From contig SRSI01000014.1 in assembly GCA_005656395.1 (NCBI GenBank), positions 1 through 64,000 on the forward strand: a DNA stretch of 64,000 nt, read 5' to 3'. The notes under the pieces are model-generated. The model was not told where the DNA came from, searched no databases, and saw only the letters and a list, made by a program, of their open reading frames with translations. Origin of the DNA: Strongyloides papillosus (taxonomy: Eukaryota; Nematoda; Chromadorea; Rhabditida; Strongyloididae). A program made the position numbers and the translations under genes. Every line of letters starts with the position of its first letter. The first letter of the stretch is position 1. Positions 47,429-59,965 of the stretch are shown piece after piece.

Positions 47429-48832
47429 ATGGCAAAGTCAAACCTTTCAACTATATACAATGGTACATTGCATTCACGTTCTTCCAGAAAACAAGTTTGT
47501 ATTAAAATCACTAAAAGAAACTATCCATGTTTGAAGAATGAATTATATGTTTATAAAAAAATAGAAAAAAGCAATCCTGAAAATTATAACTTAACAAATA
47601 TTATCGGTATGTTTTAGGTTATATTTTTCTATTACTATTAGAGACAAAATTTTTTTTAAAAAAGTTTTATTTTTGTTAATTTACTTTTACTAATTATTAT
47701 TTATCACTGCGAAAATAGGTCAATTTGATACCATAAAGTATAATTAAATAAAAATTTTATTTTTAAAGCATTTTAATAATTGAAATAATGTCTTATATAT
47801 TATAAATTTCTTTTAAATAGACAGACCCGTATACGATTTGGAACGCATTTTAAAATTTTTCTTGAATGACCAACGAATACGATTTTTTTTAAAATAAAGT
47901 GTTAATTTGTATTTTTTGTAGACCATGGAGAAATTTGTCTTAGTGAAATGAAGTTTATTGTTATTAAAAAATTTGATATTACTTTGGATACTTATATTAA
48001 AAACAAAAATCGACTATATCTTGATCATGTTGAATTGTATGATTTATTAAATGGAATTCTTAATGCGCTATCTTTTTTATAAAAAAAAATATTTGTTATA
48101 ATGACCTTAAAAGCAGTAATGTAATGTTAAATCCAGATATAAGCAATCCTGTTTTAATTGATTTTGGAAGTTGTTACGATCACGAAGCTAATATACCTTT
48201 TAATAGCATTTCTGGTACTCATGACTTTAGTGGATTATTTCTCCATAATTTAATTAATGGATCAATATATGACGACAATACAAGTTTATTTTAATTGCTT
48301 TACTTGGGCTAGTGGTGAAAAACTTTCATGGCAAAATGACAATCAACAGTAAGTTTTTATTAAATTGTTTAAAAATAAATGCCGGTATTGTTTGTTCAAT
48401 ATTAGAATGTCTGTATTACCTATATATGTTTACATAAAGTCAAAGATATTTATCATTTTGTAGAGTTAATTAAGCTGTATTTCAAGTTAAAAATATCTAT
48501 ATCTTCCTATAATTTATAGTCTTAAGACACCAAATTATTACATTGAAGAAAAAGTTAGATTTCTTAATCGTGGATATGAACCGTTTCAAAATTCTTCTAT
48601 CAATGTAAAATCAAAGAAAATTCTTGAGATAATTCATGATGCTGTAATAAACAAAGAAAGTGATTATATGGCTATTAAAAACAAGATTTCTCAAGTTTAT
48701 TTTTATAATTCATTGGCTTTGTCATTGTCCAAGGATTTTAAAAATCCCTCTCTTAATAGAGAAGTTATTTTTGATGAAAATTATTTACGGAATATTCCAT
48801 CTGATAACTTTGCACTTTTGTGCAGTTTTTAA
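47429..48832 (+). pseudogene. protein-kinase-like pseudogene (3 exons, two frameshifts)
   Basis: Exon 1 (47429-47606) has an N-lobe pattern: IYNGTL, then VCIKITKR with the likely ATP-binding Lys. Exon 2 (47922-48348) has DHGEICLSEMKF, DITLDTYIKN, then after a frameshift at the A-run near 48080 the catalytic loop CYNDLKSSNVMLNP and IDFGSCYD, the equivalents of the HRDxKxxN loop (His absent) and DFG. Another frameshift lies near 48293. Exon 3 (48520-48832) is open for 104 codons to a stop. The borders are GT..AG. It resembles divergent eukaryotic or large-DNA-virus-type kinases only in general motifs; the family is unassigned. The homopolymer shift could be a sequencing error. Confidence 0.6.
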
Positions 48833-48866
48833 GGAAATTACAATAGGTAGGTTTTAATATCAGTCT

Positions 48867-48945
48867 GTGGAAAAAACTATGGTCGCTAATGTTTAGTAAA
48901 GTTTTCATCGGCTACCACTATTTTTCCACAACATCGTATTTTTGG
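48867..48945. repeat. 79-bp hairpin
   Basis: Arms tgtggaaaaaactatggtcg (left) and ccactatttttccaca (right) pair around tttagtaaagtttt; about 29 bases each side with few mismatches. Confidence 0.75.
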
Positions 48946-48948
48946 TAC

Positions 48949-49158
48949 TTTTCTATTTCAGTAGGGCAACTGAAAAAGTTCGTTTTTGGTAATAAAAAGT
49001 AATTTAATTATATTTTTATAATAAACATTTTAAATAAGAATGTTTAGTATAGTTTCATAACTGAATATTCTATTTTAACATAAAATCATCTTTTTATTAC
49101 TAAAAATCAAATCTAAAAATGGGCCTATCGAAATGGAAAAGTATCTATTTTTTGTTTT
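48949..49158. mobile_element. small palindromic MITE
   Basis: The left arm (48949-49001: tacttttctatttcag, tttttggtaataaaaag) is mirrored at 49092-49158. No coding capacity. It lies between two coding-like exons. Confidence 0.6.
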
Positions 49159-49190
49159 ATTATTTCGATGGTTATGTTTTGTGCTTACAG

Positions 49191-49595
49191 TCCTCTAGTT
49201 ACAAAAAATGTTTTGCTAAAAACTTGGACAGTTCAGACAAAATACACAATTTAGGAATGGGACTGCTAAAATTGTCAAAAGTGTTATCAGATACTACTGC
49301 AACTACATCTACTAAAAATAATAAAAATAAAATTTCTATTTCTAACTTATTACTAGTAGATAAAGAATTTTTTGGATATCTTGAGAAACAATATATTGTA
49401 TGTTTAAAAAAATGTTTTTTACTGATAACCGTACTTTTATTAAATAATATCTAGAGTAAAGGATGGGCTTATGGATTTTTAAAAAGCATAAATATAGATT
49501 CATGTAACATGACTGTCTTAACAGAGAGAAATGTAATTACAAATTTTTGTCTTAAAACTGTTGTAAGCATGGAAAATCAACCAATACATTCCTAA
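49191..49595 (+). CDS. two-exon coding fragment, unknown product
   Basis: Exon 49191-49397 (after the acceptor gtgcttacag) and exon 49455-49595 join in phase 0 across a 57-bp GT..AG intron to a stop. The 115 codons read SSSYKKCFAKNLDSSDKI.. to ..VTNF-like NVITNFCLKTVVSMENQ. I recognise no domain. Its 5' exons are not visible; the palindromic MITE lies just upstream. It may be the tail of a gene that includes the kinase-like exons, or an independent remnant. Confidence 0.45.
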
Positions 49596-51640
49596 CATAT
49601 TTAATAATCATGTAATATTTTGCCTTCTCATATTTTTAAAGTAAAACAAATAAGAAACAATAATAAAATTATAGCAATTGACCTTAAAACTTTTTTATAC
49701 CTTTTCTACATTCTTCCTGGTTATCCTTCTTAATTTTCATTCAATGGTTCTAGTAAAATGTAACTTTTTTATATCCTATTCTATGTTAACAACAAACAAA
49801 ATTACTAACATATTCTAATTCAACAGGATGTAATAAGAAATTAATATTTCAAATAAAATTCAGTTAGCTGTAAAAACAGAAGAAAACATTGGATCTGCAT
49901 TTTCATAAAAACATTTGTTTTAACACATTTTGGTAGTTTATTTATTAATGTTTAATGCTATTTGTAAAACTTGAAAATACTAGAACTACTTATGTTGTTA
50001 TGATATCACACAAGCATATTTAATTAAACCACGTATTAATTATATGATTCTTAATAACCATGAACGTTTCTATGCCATTATGAGTAAGTCATTAAGAGGT
50101 AATAAGAATTTTAAGTATTTTGCGTTATGTATAAAAGTTGTGATTGATGAATTATTTGATAGCAGTTATTAAAATAAATAGCATTAAAAACAATTTTATT
50201 TGTAGAATTCTAAATTTAAATTAAGAAAGTCTGGAAAATATTTTTTTTCATTTCCTTATTATCTATATACCACTTTAAGAAAATATATAAAAGCCTAATA
50301 TTGTTAATTATATTATTCCTCCATGAAAAACTTTTTGAAGAGATGTAAGAGACCTTAAAGTAAATGGAATTTGTTTATTCTCGTATATATTTAATATAAA
50401 AACAATACCTGTTTCTGGAAACATTTGAAATATTAAAAATAGATAGGTTTTCTAAAGGAAAGACTTCTAATTTATAATAACAACATAAGAATTTCAATAT
50501 ATTTCAGCAAAGTTAAGAAAATTGTGAAAGATAGAATGTAAAAATCTTTTCTATACATTTATAGAAGAAGAAATCGGTTAAGGAGTATATTATGGAATTA
50601 TATATATTTCTGTATGTAATTGTTTTTTTAAGTACATCTGGAATGATAAGTTTTAAAGGAATTTGATGTATATCTAACTTATTTATAATATTTTTGTGTA
50701 TGAATATATTTGAGTATATCCAATTGATTTATCAAAAACCAAATCACAAGACAAAATTGAAATCTTAAGTTCTTTTTTCACAATAATCATTTAGAAATGT
50801 AAACATATTTTGAGAATTACCTTTCAATTTGTTGTTTCTAAGTATGTTTACTCTTTACTCTAAAAACGTTACCTTTTTTATTGTTTTTTGATATTTGTGG
50901 TTTGAAGTAGTTAGTAGATTATTATGAATGTAAAATGATAAATTCATTCCTTTTTTGAATATCATTTAATCTGTCCAACTTTGATTTTTTATTAAACTAT
51001 TTTAATAAACCATACAATTGTCATTAAAAATAATTTTATTGATTGTGAAGTGATTCCTTTTATTTATATAATTAATGGAGAGTGATAAAATTGTTTAGTA
51101 CTACTAATCTAATTAGTTTTTACTAGTAAAATTGTACTTTTTAGGTGGAAGAGAATCTATACTTTTATTTAAACCAATTTAACATGTATTGTCATTACTT
51201 ATAAGAATTATTTTATTATAAATGGTAAAATTATGGGCGTATGAGAAATAAACAACATTATTATCAAAATATATTTATTATAAATTAAGCAAAGATGTTC
51301 AAGAAAAAATGATTTTAATTTTTCTATATATGAGAGATCTGAATACTATTTTTACAACATTTATGGTGGCATTATGACCTATATTATAAAAATAATGTGT
51401 AAGTGAATGTTATATTTTGAAAGTTTCATGCTTTTTTTAATTGATATCAAAATACAATACATTATATTAGGGTTGATAAAAAACTTTGAATTTTTAGGAA
51501 AGTTTATAAATATTGTTTTACATGTTTACAGTTCTCAGTGATTGAATGTTACAAAGACGTGGTATTTAAAATAATATTATTTTTTCCTCACCATGGATAA
51601 TAATCATTAAATTAATATATACATTTACCAAAGTTAAAAT
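49596..51640. other. spacer with one isolated exon-like segment
   Basis: Mostly AT-rich without genes. 49999-50098 reads YDITQAYLIKPRINY, then MILNNHERFYAIMSK, ending at a donor-like gtaata. It is an orphan exon or remnant of unknown family. Confidence 0.35.
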
Positions 51641-52495
51641 GATCAATAAACCAAGAATTGATAGAGCGATTAGAAAATGAACTTAATGACATGAATCTTA
51701 ATTCTATTCATGCTCTATTATCTCCTACTTCTCAATACACAATGTTACCAATAAAGAGCAATTCCAGTTCTGTTATTTCTACTCTTGAATACCGTGTTGA
51801 TACTCCACTTTACGTACATTAATTGTTTCAAGTGCCACAACTGCCGCTTACCAGATGTCATGAAACGTGTTCAGCAACAAACTATGGAAATCCAATGACA
51901 AATTTGACAGGATAATCTATCACAACTCCACTTTCTTTAAAAAAACACTCCTGTGATGCCTTCAAACGAACAAAATTCAATTTGTACTTTCTCATTATTA
52001 TTTGAATTGGACATAACATGATAATACTTTAAAAACTACCAAATTTTTATAATATATTGGAAGAGCCAAAAAATACCAATAAAGATCCTAAAAGAGATTC
52101 TATCGCAAACAAGGGTACGTGTATTGCATGGAAGCAGAAAAAATTTACCTCTATTGAAGAAAGTTTAACAACTCATATGTGCTTCAACATGTCTTGTCCA
52201 ATTGTCACATAGTTTTCTCAAAACCTGCTATCAAAATTTTACAAAAACGTAAAAGTGAAAATTATATTCAATGCATGACTCAAACATCTTCACTACTCTG
52301 TCTGGTAAATTGCCTGGTGTTGTTTTTTTATTATAAAAAAAATGTAATTGAGTCGTCATTTCTTCAAAAAATTGTTTTGTATCTTGTTGAACGATACCAC
52401 AACAAAAAAAATGAATGGAACTGCTCTGAAAAATATGTCTATCTTGGGAAATACTTTAGAGGAGGCTGCTCAAGGACTTCCTAATTTATAAAAAA
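51641..52495 (+). pseudogene. decayed coding remnants, unknown family
   Basis: Less AT-rich than its surroundings. Open segments in changing frames: QELIERLENELNDMNLNSIH (from 51652), then ALLSPTSQYTMLPIKSN, a stop near 51821, then a 101-codon frame at 52179-52484 with YNKKNEW-like text. No domain recognised; probably a dead host gene or transposon gene. Confidence 0.35.
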
Positions 52496-53424
52496 TTTTA
52501 TTCACAAGATATTTTATATGTATTAATTAAATTAGTTAATCTGCTTTTTACTTTTATATGAAATACTTAAAATGATAACTATAATATTGTTAAATAGTAA
52601 TTTTTTTATTGTAAATGAAATAAATTCTTAAAGATAAAAGTTTGGAAATATTTTAACATGAATTGAGCTTCCTTTTAAAGTTTTTATATTTATTTTTGGT
52701 TTATTACTTTTCTTACTTTAACAAATATATATTAGATGAGTTTGAAAAAACCTTTATATACAGTCAAAAATATATCATATCTTAATTCAAGAATATTGTT
52801 GCATAAGAGTAAAACAATTTCAAAATATTGCATTGTGCAAAAGTTTAAGAAAATTTTGAACATTTTTTTGATATAAAGTTACTTTAAAAAAATTTATTGT
52901 TGAAAGATAATGTAACAGATAATGTTTTTTTACTGCATAAAAATAAAATTTATTAAACCTTGTTTTAAATAATAAATTGTAAATTCTAATCTATGTAAGA
53001 AAATTTATAATAAATATAAAAAATATGACATTCAAGAGTTCTAATTTTTAATATTTTGAAGCTATAAATACGTAAATTAAAAGTTTTCATTATACAAACC
53101 TTTTACAATTATGTTTTTCTATATTTAATCACTAGAATAAAAATTTTTAATATGCAAATTTCTTTTAATGAGAACACAATTGTATTGAGAAATAGAAAAA
53201 AAATCAAATGTTAATTGCACATATTGAATATGAATATTATATTGACACTATATAAATTTTCATACAAAATTATATAGTAAAGAAAAGATAATATGATTGA
53301 ATTTAATAACATTTTTTTTGTAAATTAAAACAATTAATTGAATTTTGTAAAACAATTCACCATGATTTTGTATAATGAGATCAACTGTTCTCAATATACA
53401 AATCATATATAAAATGTAAGAAAT
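52496..53424. other. spacer
   Basis: AT-rich, nothing recognised. Confidence 0.4.
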
Positions 53425-53690
53425 GAGAACACATTTTTTTGTGTATGCTAACGGGAAGGAAATGTACGTAGATGATTTATTAGAGAAGGAGGAAAAAGAA
53501 ATGGATGATGTAAACGTAATCGTCATTTGATAGTGATGATGAAGTAACTACCAATGACAAGGAGAAGTACTGATCTAATGAAATCGACATTTATGAATGC
53601 TTTGGAGTCTCAAAAAAGAAGAAGAAAGAATATGAGGGAAATTGCCCGGTTTATTAATAAGACTGCACATCTTTTTTAGTAAAGATTTTT
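53425..53690 (+). pseudogene. short coding-like remnants
   Basis: A 35-codon frame (MRTHFFVYANGKEMYVDDLL then EKEEKEMDDVN) is followed in other frames by DSDDEVTTNDKEKY and SKKKKKEYEGN. The acidic and basic runs look like a decayed low-complexity tail. No function can be assigned. Confidence 0.3.
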
Positions 53691-55762
53691 ACCATGTTAA
53701 TTTATGTACTTATCTGTAAATTTTATTGTATAATAGTTTTTTGTATATATTGTATATTTAATTATTTTTTAATAAAGAAATTAATGAGAAAATTATTATG
53801 TACTGATAAGCATACTCATAGGCTTGTTTATTTTTATTAGAAATTTTATTTAACAGGTAGCTTAGTGTTGGTTGTTTTAAAAATATTAAAAGCCTGCAAC
53901 AGTTGGAAAAACGTAGTTTTTATAAATAATGATAAGACTTATCATAATTAAAAATTTTTTTGCATTTCTTTTAGTAATTTTAATATTTTACTAAACTAAC
54001 ATTTGTTGAATTCCCTTAATTATGATCTTATACCCTATGTGGAAACTATATGTTAGCTTTGCTGGAACATTATTTATAGAATTTTTTATTTTACTATTTA
54101 CTTTGTTGATTAGATAAACAATATTTCTATTTAAATTTTTTCATTGTTCTCGAGATTTGCAGAGAAGCAGCATTGCGGATATTTAAATGAAGAAGAACAA
54201 TAATTATCATTATATCAAAGACATCTTTAAAAATACTTTTTATATTTACAAAAATCATAAATAAGAGAGGCAATTCATAATTTCTTCATCAAAAAAAGTA
54301 AATCAAAGTCCAATTTTAATAACAACAACAAAAAAGTATTCCTCATTCTGCTAGAACGTCTGATTACAAATACAAACAATAGCTCCTAAAAACTCCTCAA
54401 CAAAACAACACCATCAATAGTGTCATTACAGATGATGGCATAATCTAAAAAAAGAATAAATGATGAACTATTATTTTTTTTCACCAGATAAAGGAAAATC
54501 TCTTAACCATTCAACTACAGAAAATTTTTTATCAATAGCAATTGTTAATGAAGAGTTGTTTGGAAAAGTTACATGAATTATTAAAAACAAAATTTTTGAA
54601 TGTAGTGAGAAAGAGTTTACTCAGGAGAGAAAAATTTTTAACTATTTTAAGTAGTTTTTTTTTTGCTTTTTAACAATGGACATTGTTTGTACAAAAATGA
54701 GTTATAAAAGTTGTTTTTAAAAGTTATTCAGAAGTATGGACAAGAAAAGTTCCCTTATTATTATCCGTTTCCTCATCCAAAAATCGTTTACAACCGAAAA
54801 TAAAATGTTATTACAATTAATTCTCTCACACACAAAATTATATTACGCCAATGGTAGAATAATAATATTTACTACTTAATAATTCATTAAAAAGGCAAAT
54901 AAAAATTAAAGAAACTTCAAATTATATAAATAATTAAAAATTTGATAAAAAATATAAACAATATCATATTACAAAACATTTTATAGTTCCTTTAATTACA
55001 TATTCATGAAATTGAATTGTATACACCCATTTCTGTATCTAATTAACCAAAACTCATAAACACTTTTTTATATCAACAGCAAAATTCAAGTTTACTTCCT
55101 TTTTATGGTTAATTTACTCTTTGCACCAAAACACATAGGAGATAACATGGAAGGACAAGAATAAATTAAATATTTTTGTGTAAAAAAATGTATATTGTTA
55201 AAGCTGATAAAATATTTAATGATAGATGAAAATATAAATTAATAAATATTAACTTTTAATAATGCAATTGTTTTTTAAATACTTAATGTGAATGACCTAA
55301 AGCGTAAGTATATATTTTATCAAAATTTCAAAAAAAACTATAACGTCATTGGCAAATTATTTTTAAAATAATAGAGGAAATTTAAAGTATAAGTGAATTA
55401 TATTTGTAAAATGTATATTTAGGACATATTTGCATTTCTTCAATGGCAAAAAGGAGACGTATATAAATATATATCTTTATTTCTATGTTAGCTTTATCAC
55501 TCTGTCTGGTGTTTTAACATTAACTTTCAACTATTCTATTAAACAAAATCGATTGTCAAAATCCTAGAAAAGAAAGATTTATTATCATTCGCATTGTGGA
55601 TTTGAAAAAAAAAATACATATATATATCTAAATAAATAAAACTTTTTTACGTCTAATTATATATTAAAATATTATATAGTGATAAAAAAAGAAACTTTTA
55701 TTATTTTCACTTATTTAATGTTGTCAAAATAATTCATCAATTAATTGGGAGAAAAAAGAGAG
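53691..55762. other. spacer
   Basis: AT-rich; 54300-54450 is slightly less skewed, with no open frame of note. Confidence 0.4.
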
Positions 55763-56075
55763 ATGGGGAATGTTATGTCGGCTTTTGGTTTTAATCAACC
55801 ATTCTTCTTTGCTCTTATTATGTAAGTTTATAAAATATATCATTCCTCAGTTATACATCTAACTATATATCCCAATACTCATTTAGTTTTAATTAATTTT
55901 GAAAAATAAATTTATTTTTTTCAGAATCGTAGTATTATTAGTTGGAACAGTGGCATTAGTAAATGATGGTTATAATGACAACCTATTTCATGATAGAGAC
56001 ATGGAAGGAGGAAGCGGTCGTAGTCGTGTGGTAGTAGAGTTTCCGGAGATGGATGATTATGAGAAAAATGATTAG
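55763..56075 (+). CDS. small signal-peptide or single-pass membrane protein (2 exons, 69 residues)
   Basis: Exon 1 55763-55821 and exon 2 55925-56075 join across a 103-bp intron with a consensus GTAAGT donor and a TTTTTTTCAG acceptor. The protein begins MGNVMSAFGFNQ, followed by a hydrophobic run of about 20 residues (PFFFALIIIVVLLVGTVALV) typical of a signal peptide or membrane anchor. It ends in a polar, acidic tail with EFPEMDDYEKND at the C-terminus. There are no cysteines, and no dibasic cleavage sites were noted. An AATAAA lies about 105 bp after the stop. I do not recognise the family. It is the only gene in the approximately 6 kb upstream of lin-2 that I can support. Confidence 0.65.
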
Positions 56076-59000
56076 TAGTTATATTTTTTTCATATATACT
56101 CAAATACCAAAGCTATTATATATGTATACATTTTTATATTTATTTGTAGAAAAATTTGTAAAGAATTTTAATTGAAAAGAATAAATTTTTTTAGTTTTCC
56201 CTTTTATAGTTCGTTATCTCTATATGTATCTTTTTTATTATTTTTGGTAATAATTTTTTTTGAAATCATCAACTTTGATGTATACATATTTTTGCCTTTT
56301 TAGTTTTTCCCACTATTTGTTTATTCTTTTTTTATTATATCTTCTTGTAGTTTTTGCTATTGATATAATGAAATGGTAAAAGACATCTTCTTTTAAATGT
56401 ATAAGATGGCAAGATTGATGAAAATCAACTCGTCAAATTCTTAAAACATTACATTAATTAAATAAACATATATCATTTAGTTTATAAAATATGTATACTC
56501 AATCATTCTTATCAACTATCTGTTGCTTAAAATATATAATATCTATACATTTTATAATAATGTAAAATAATTATTTGTATTTATAAAATAAAAATATTAT
56601 ATTTTATGAGGAATTATATCAAATCTTATTGTTATAAAATCTGCTTTCCCATTAATTTATCACTTTATCTATGTTCTATAAATTAGAGGATAGTTAATAT
56701 TATTGTTTAAAATATATTTTGTTGTGATTAGATGAATGGCATATTGAGATTTAGTCCTATTACCAACTACGTGAAGTCATTATGGCACGCTTTTCAAATT
56801 TCCTAATTTAACAACAATAACTTGTTGATGGAGTGTTTCTTTTACTAAATAATAGCTTAGCATGTACTGACAAAAGAGGCCATTCATCTTAAAAGAAGAT
56901 ACTAATTTATTAATTTAATAATTCATAAAATAAATGCCAAAAATTTTCTTTAACTCACCATCAAAATCTCTTATATTTTTATCTATTAACATTTTTGTCA
57001 TATCAGATAAAGAGAGAAAAGTTAAATGCTTTAGGAAGACAAAGTTGACTAAAAATATCTTTTAAAATAAATGTTACTCAACTTATAATTAGTGCATCTT
57101 TTTATGTAAAAATATTAATTAAAAATAATAATTATAATTGTTTATTGAAAAAATATTTTCCTGTAATTTAATTTATCTTAATAATAATATTATTATTCTA
57201 TCACTAATTTAATGAGGAAGAAAGTTACTCATGTAAATGTATTGTAGAAGTTTAATGGCATACTTCCCCCTAGATATTAATGTTTACTGCTGTACTTTTA
57301 ATGAATCATTTATCAATCTTTATATAAAACTGTAAATTATAATCCTTTTAACTCTTCATCTACTTACTTTTCCAAAATGTTACTCATTCATTTTCCCATC
57401 AAATGAATACCGAAAAGTTTTCCTTTCTTAAGATTAAACAATATCGCTTTTTCTCCCTTAAAATATTAAGAAATATTTATCAGTGAAGCTATACAGTTAA
57501 AAAATATTTTTGATGTTTTATCATATAGTATTTTAAAGTACAAATAGCAACTTGTTTAAATATACAAAGTTTCTTTTTTTACATATTTTTATATATTTTA
57601 TACATTATATTTATTTATTTACCCCTCTTCAAAGAGGTGTAACTGACGAATAATATAGTAAAATACTACACAAATCTTAAATATATATTTTATTATAAAA
57701 TGTAATGGTGATTAAATTACAACATCAAAATTAAAATAAAGGTAAGCTTGTAATGATAGTATATCTTTATTTTAATTGCGTACAATGATCAAATACACTC
57801 GAAAGAGAATTGATGTTTAAATTTCTAGTACAACTATTTTATTTGTTTATTTTTTTTTATTTCCTTTTTTATTCGAGTAAATTTTTTTAATGCCTCCATT
57901 TAGTTTTATCTGATTTATTGCCAATATTTATTTAAATCCTTTTTCATTTATATTTGCGAAAAAAAGTATATACAATTTACATATTACCTCATTGTTAAAG
58001 TGGTTTTATTTTAATCTTGTAACAAAAAATCTTATTCTCTATTTTTATATGAGAACATGGCATGTGCCATTTCTTAGAGTATTTCAAAAAATTATACATA
58101 TGCTATATATTTAGAGTTCTCCATTTGCAAATTTTTTCTTATCTTATACTGAGATTGTTGGTATAATAATGAAAATAATAATAACAAAAATAATAATAGT
58201 AGTACAACAATATGTAATAGTAAAAATTTCATAAAATATTCTTTACATGATAAATAGTATATATTATTCTATTGTAATAATTTACAACTGATTAGATAAA
58301 GTAAATAGAGAATAAGATAATTTAGAATGTGAGGTAGAATATTAGCATAAATTCTTCCCTGAAAAAATATTATCATTTTTAGGAATATTAAAAAAACCTT
58401 ATGCATCTGTATAACATTTTTTCTCTCTATAAATAATATTTCATTAAAAAAAAGATGCCCATATTTTTAACATAAGCATCCATCTATATTAATTTTTTAC
58501 TCACTTTTCATAAAACTCAAATCCTTTTTTTTAAATAAAGTTATTTATTATTTAACTCAAAACTCATACAATCAATTTATCCTCTATCTATTCCAATAAT
58601 TCTAATCCAATTTTATACAGAAATCTTATTTAAAATTCACCATATATATAAATTTATATGAAATAAATAAAAAATTTGCTATTTTCATCTCTACTTTTGA
58701 ACTCCTTACTCTCTTATAAATTCTTGCCATTAATTTGTTTAACAATTATGTTAATTATCTTTATATCAAAAACAATCTTCTTTCCTTTTAATTTTGACAC
58801 TTATTTTTAATGGAAACTATTCTTATACTTCTCAAATTTCTGGAAATGTTTTTAGTTTACTTTAAATAAACCTGGATTTTCTTGGAAATTTTTAGTTCCT
58901 CATAATATCAATTTTATTTGTTTATGTATATGTGTATCTATATTTGGGCATTATACGCATATATGCATAATTATACTTGTGGTTATAAATTTTATTAATG

Positions 59001-59965
59001 ATATAGGATATACTTGCTTAAAATATTTAGAAATATAATTTTGTTAAAACTTAAAAATATATCAAAATTCACTACTTTACAATATGATAAATATAAGTAT
59101 TTCACCATATTCCATCTTACAAAAGTTTATTTTAATGCTAATTAATAAACATTTTTATGTAATTCATCACCTTTTATCCTCCACCAACCATCTCCTTCTT
59201 ACACCTTCTATTAAATTGTAAAAGTTTGCGCTCCTTCTAATTTTACAAGACATCATTATAATTTTTCTCAATATACTTCACTTATCCTCTATTCTCATCA
59301 CTTGTCATTTTTATTTTGTTCAATTAATGTTATGTTTGCTAACAGATCAATGCATATATATCGTTTAAGATAAAGCACTCTATATTTTTGTTCTAATTTA
59401 ACTTAATTCAATAAACATAAGAATTGATTTCAGTATTATTTATCTATTTTTATATACATCCTGAACTTTTGGTAATCTTTTTTATTTAGCATTTTATTTT
59501 TTTATCCCTAAATAAATAATATTTTTTTGTCGTCTATGCTTTAATAATATTTTAATTAAATAGGAATTATAAATTTTATTACTATTTCTATTCTTAATAG
59601 CATTTATTTTTTTATATTTTTCATTATTTATTATTGTTATGTCAAATTACCTTCATTTAATTTATTTATTCTCTTACTTTCAGAACACATCAACAATCAA
59701 AAAGAAAAAATTCAGAAATCTATCGTCATAATAATAAAAAAAGTTATTTATGTTCTCTACAACCACAATACTCTTTCACATTACTTTGCCTATATAAATT
59801 GTATTACAAAATTTTATCATATCAATTAGATTCTTCCACCAACTACATATATATATATTTTTTAAAAATTTAATTCTTCATCAAAAAACTTTTTTACATT
59901 TTTATATCTCCATCTAACTCTGTAAAAAACATTAATACTTAAAAAAACAACAACAAAATAGCAAA
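56076..59965. other. long region upstream of lin-2
   Basis: 3.9 kb without a supportable gene. CT-rich tracts become frequent from 58500 on. 59690-59965 is a plausible 5' leader or promoter of lin-2, with CA-rich text before the start codon (aaaacaacaacaaaatagc). Confidence 0.5.
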
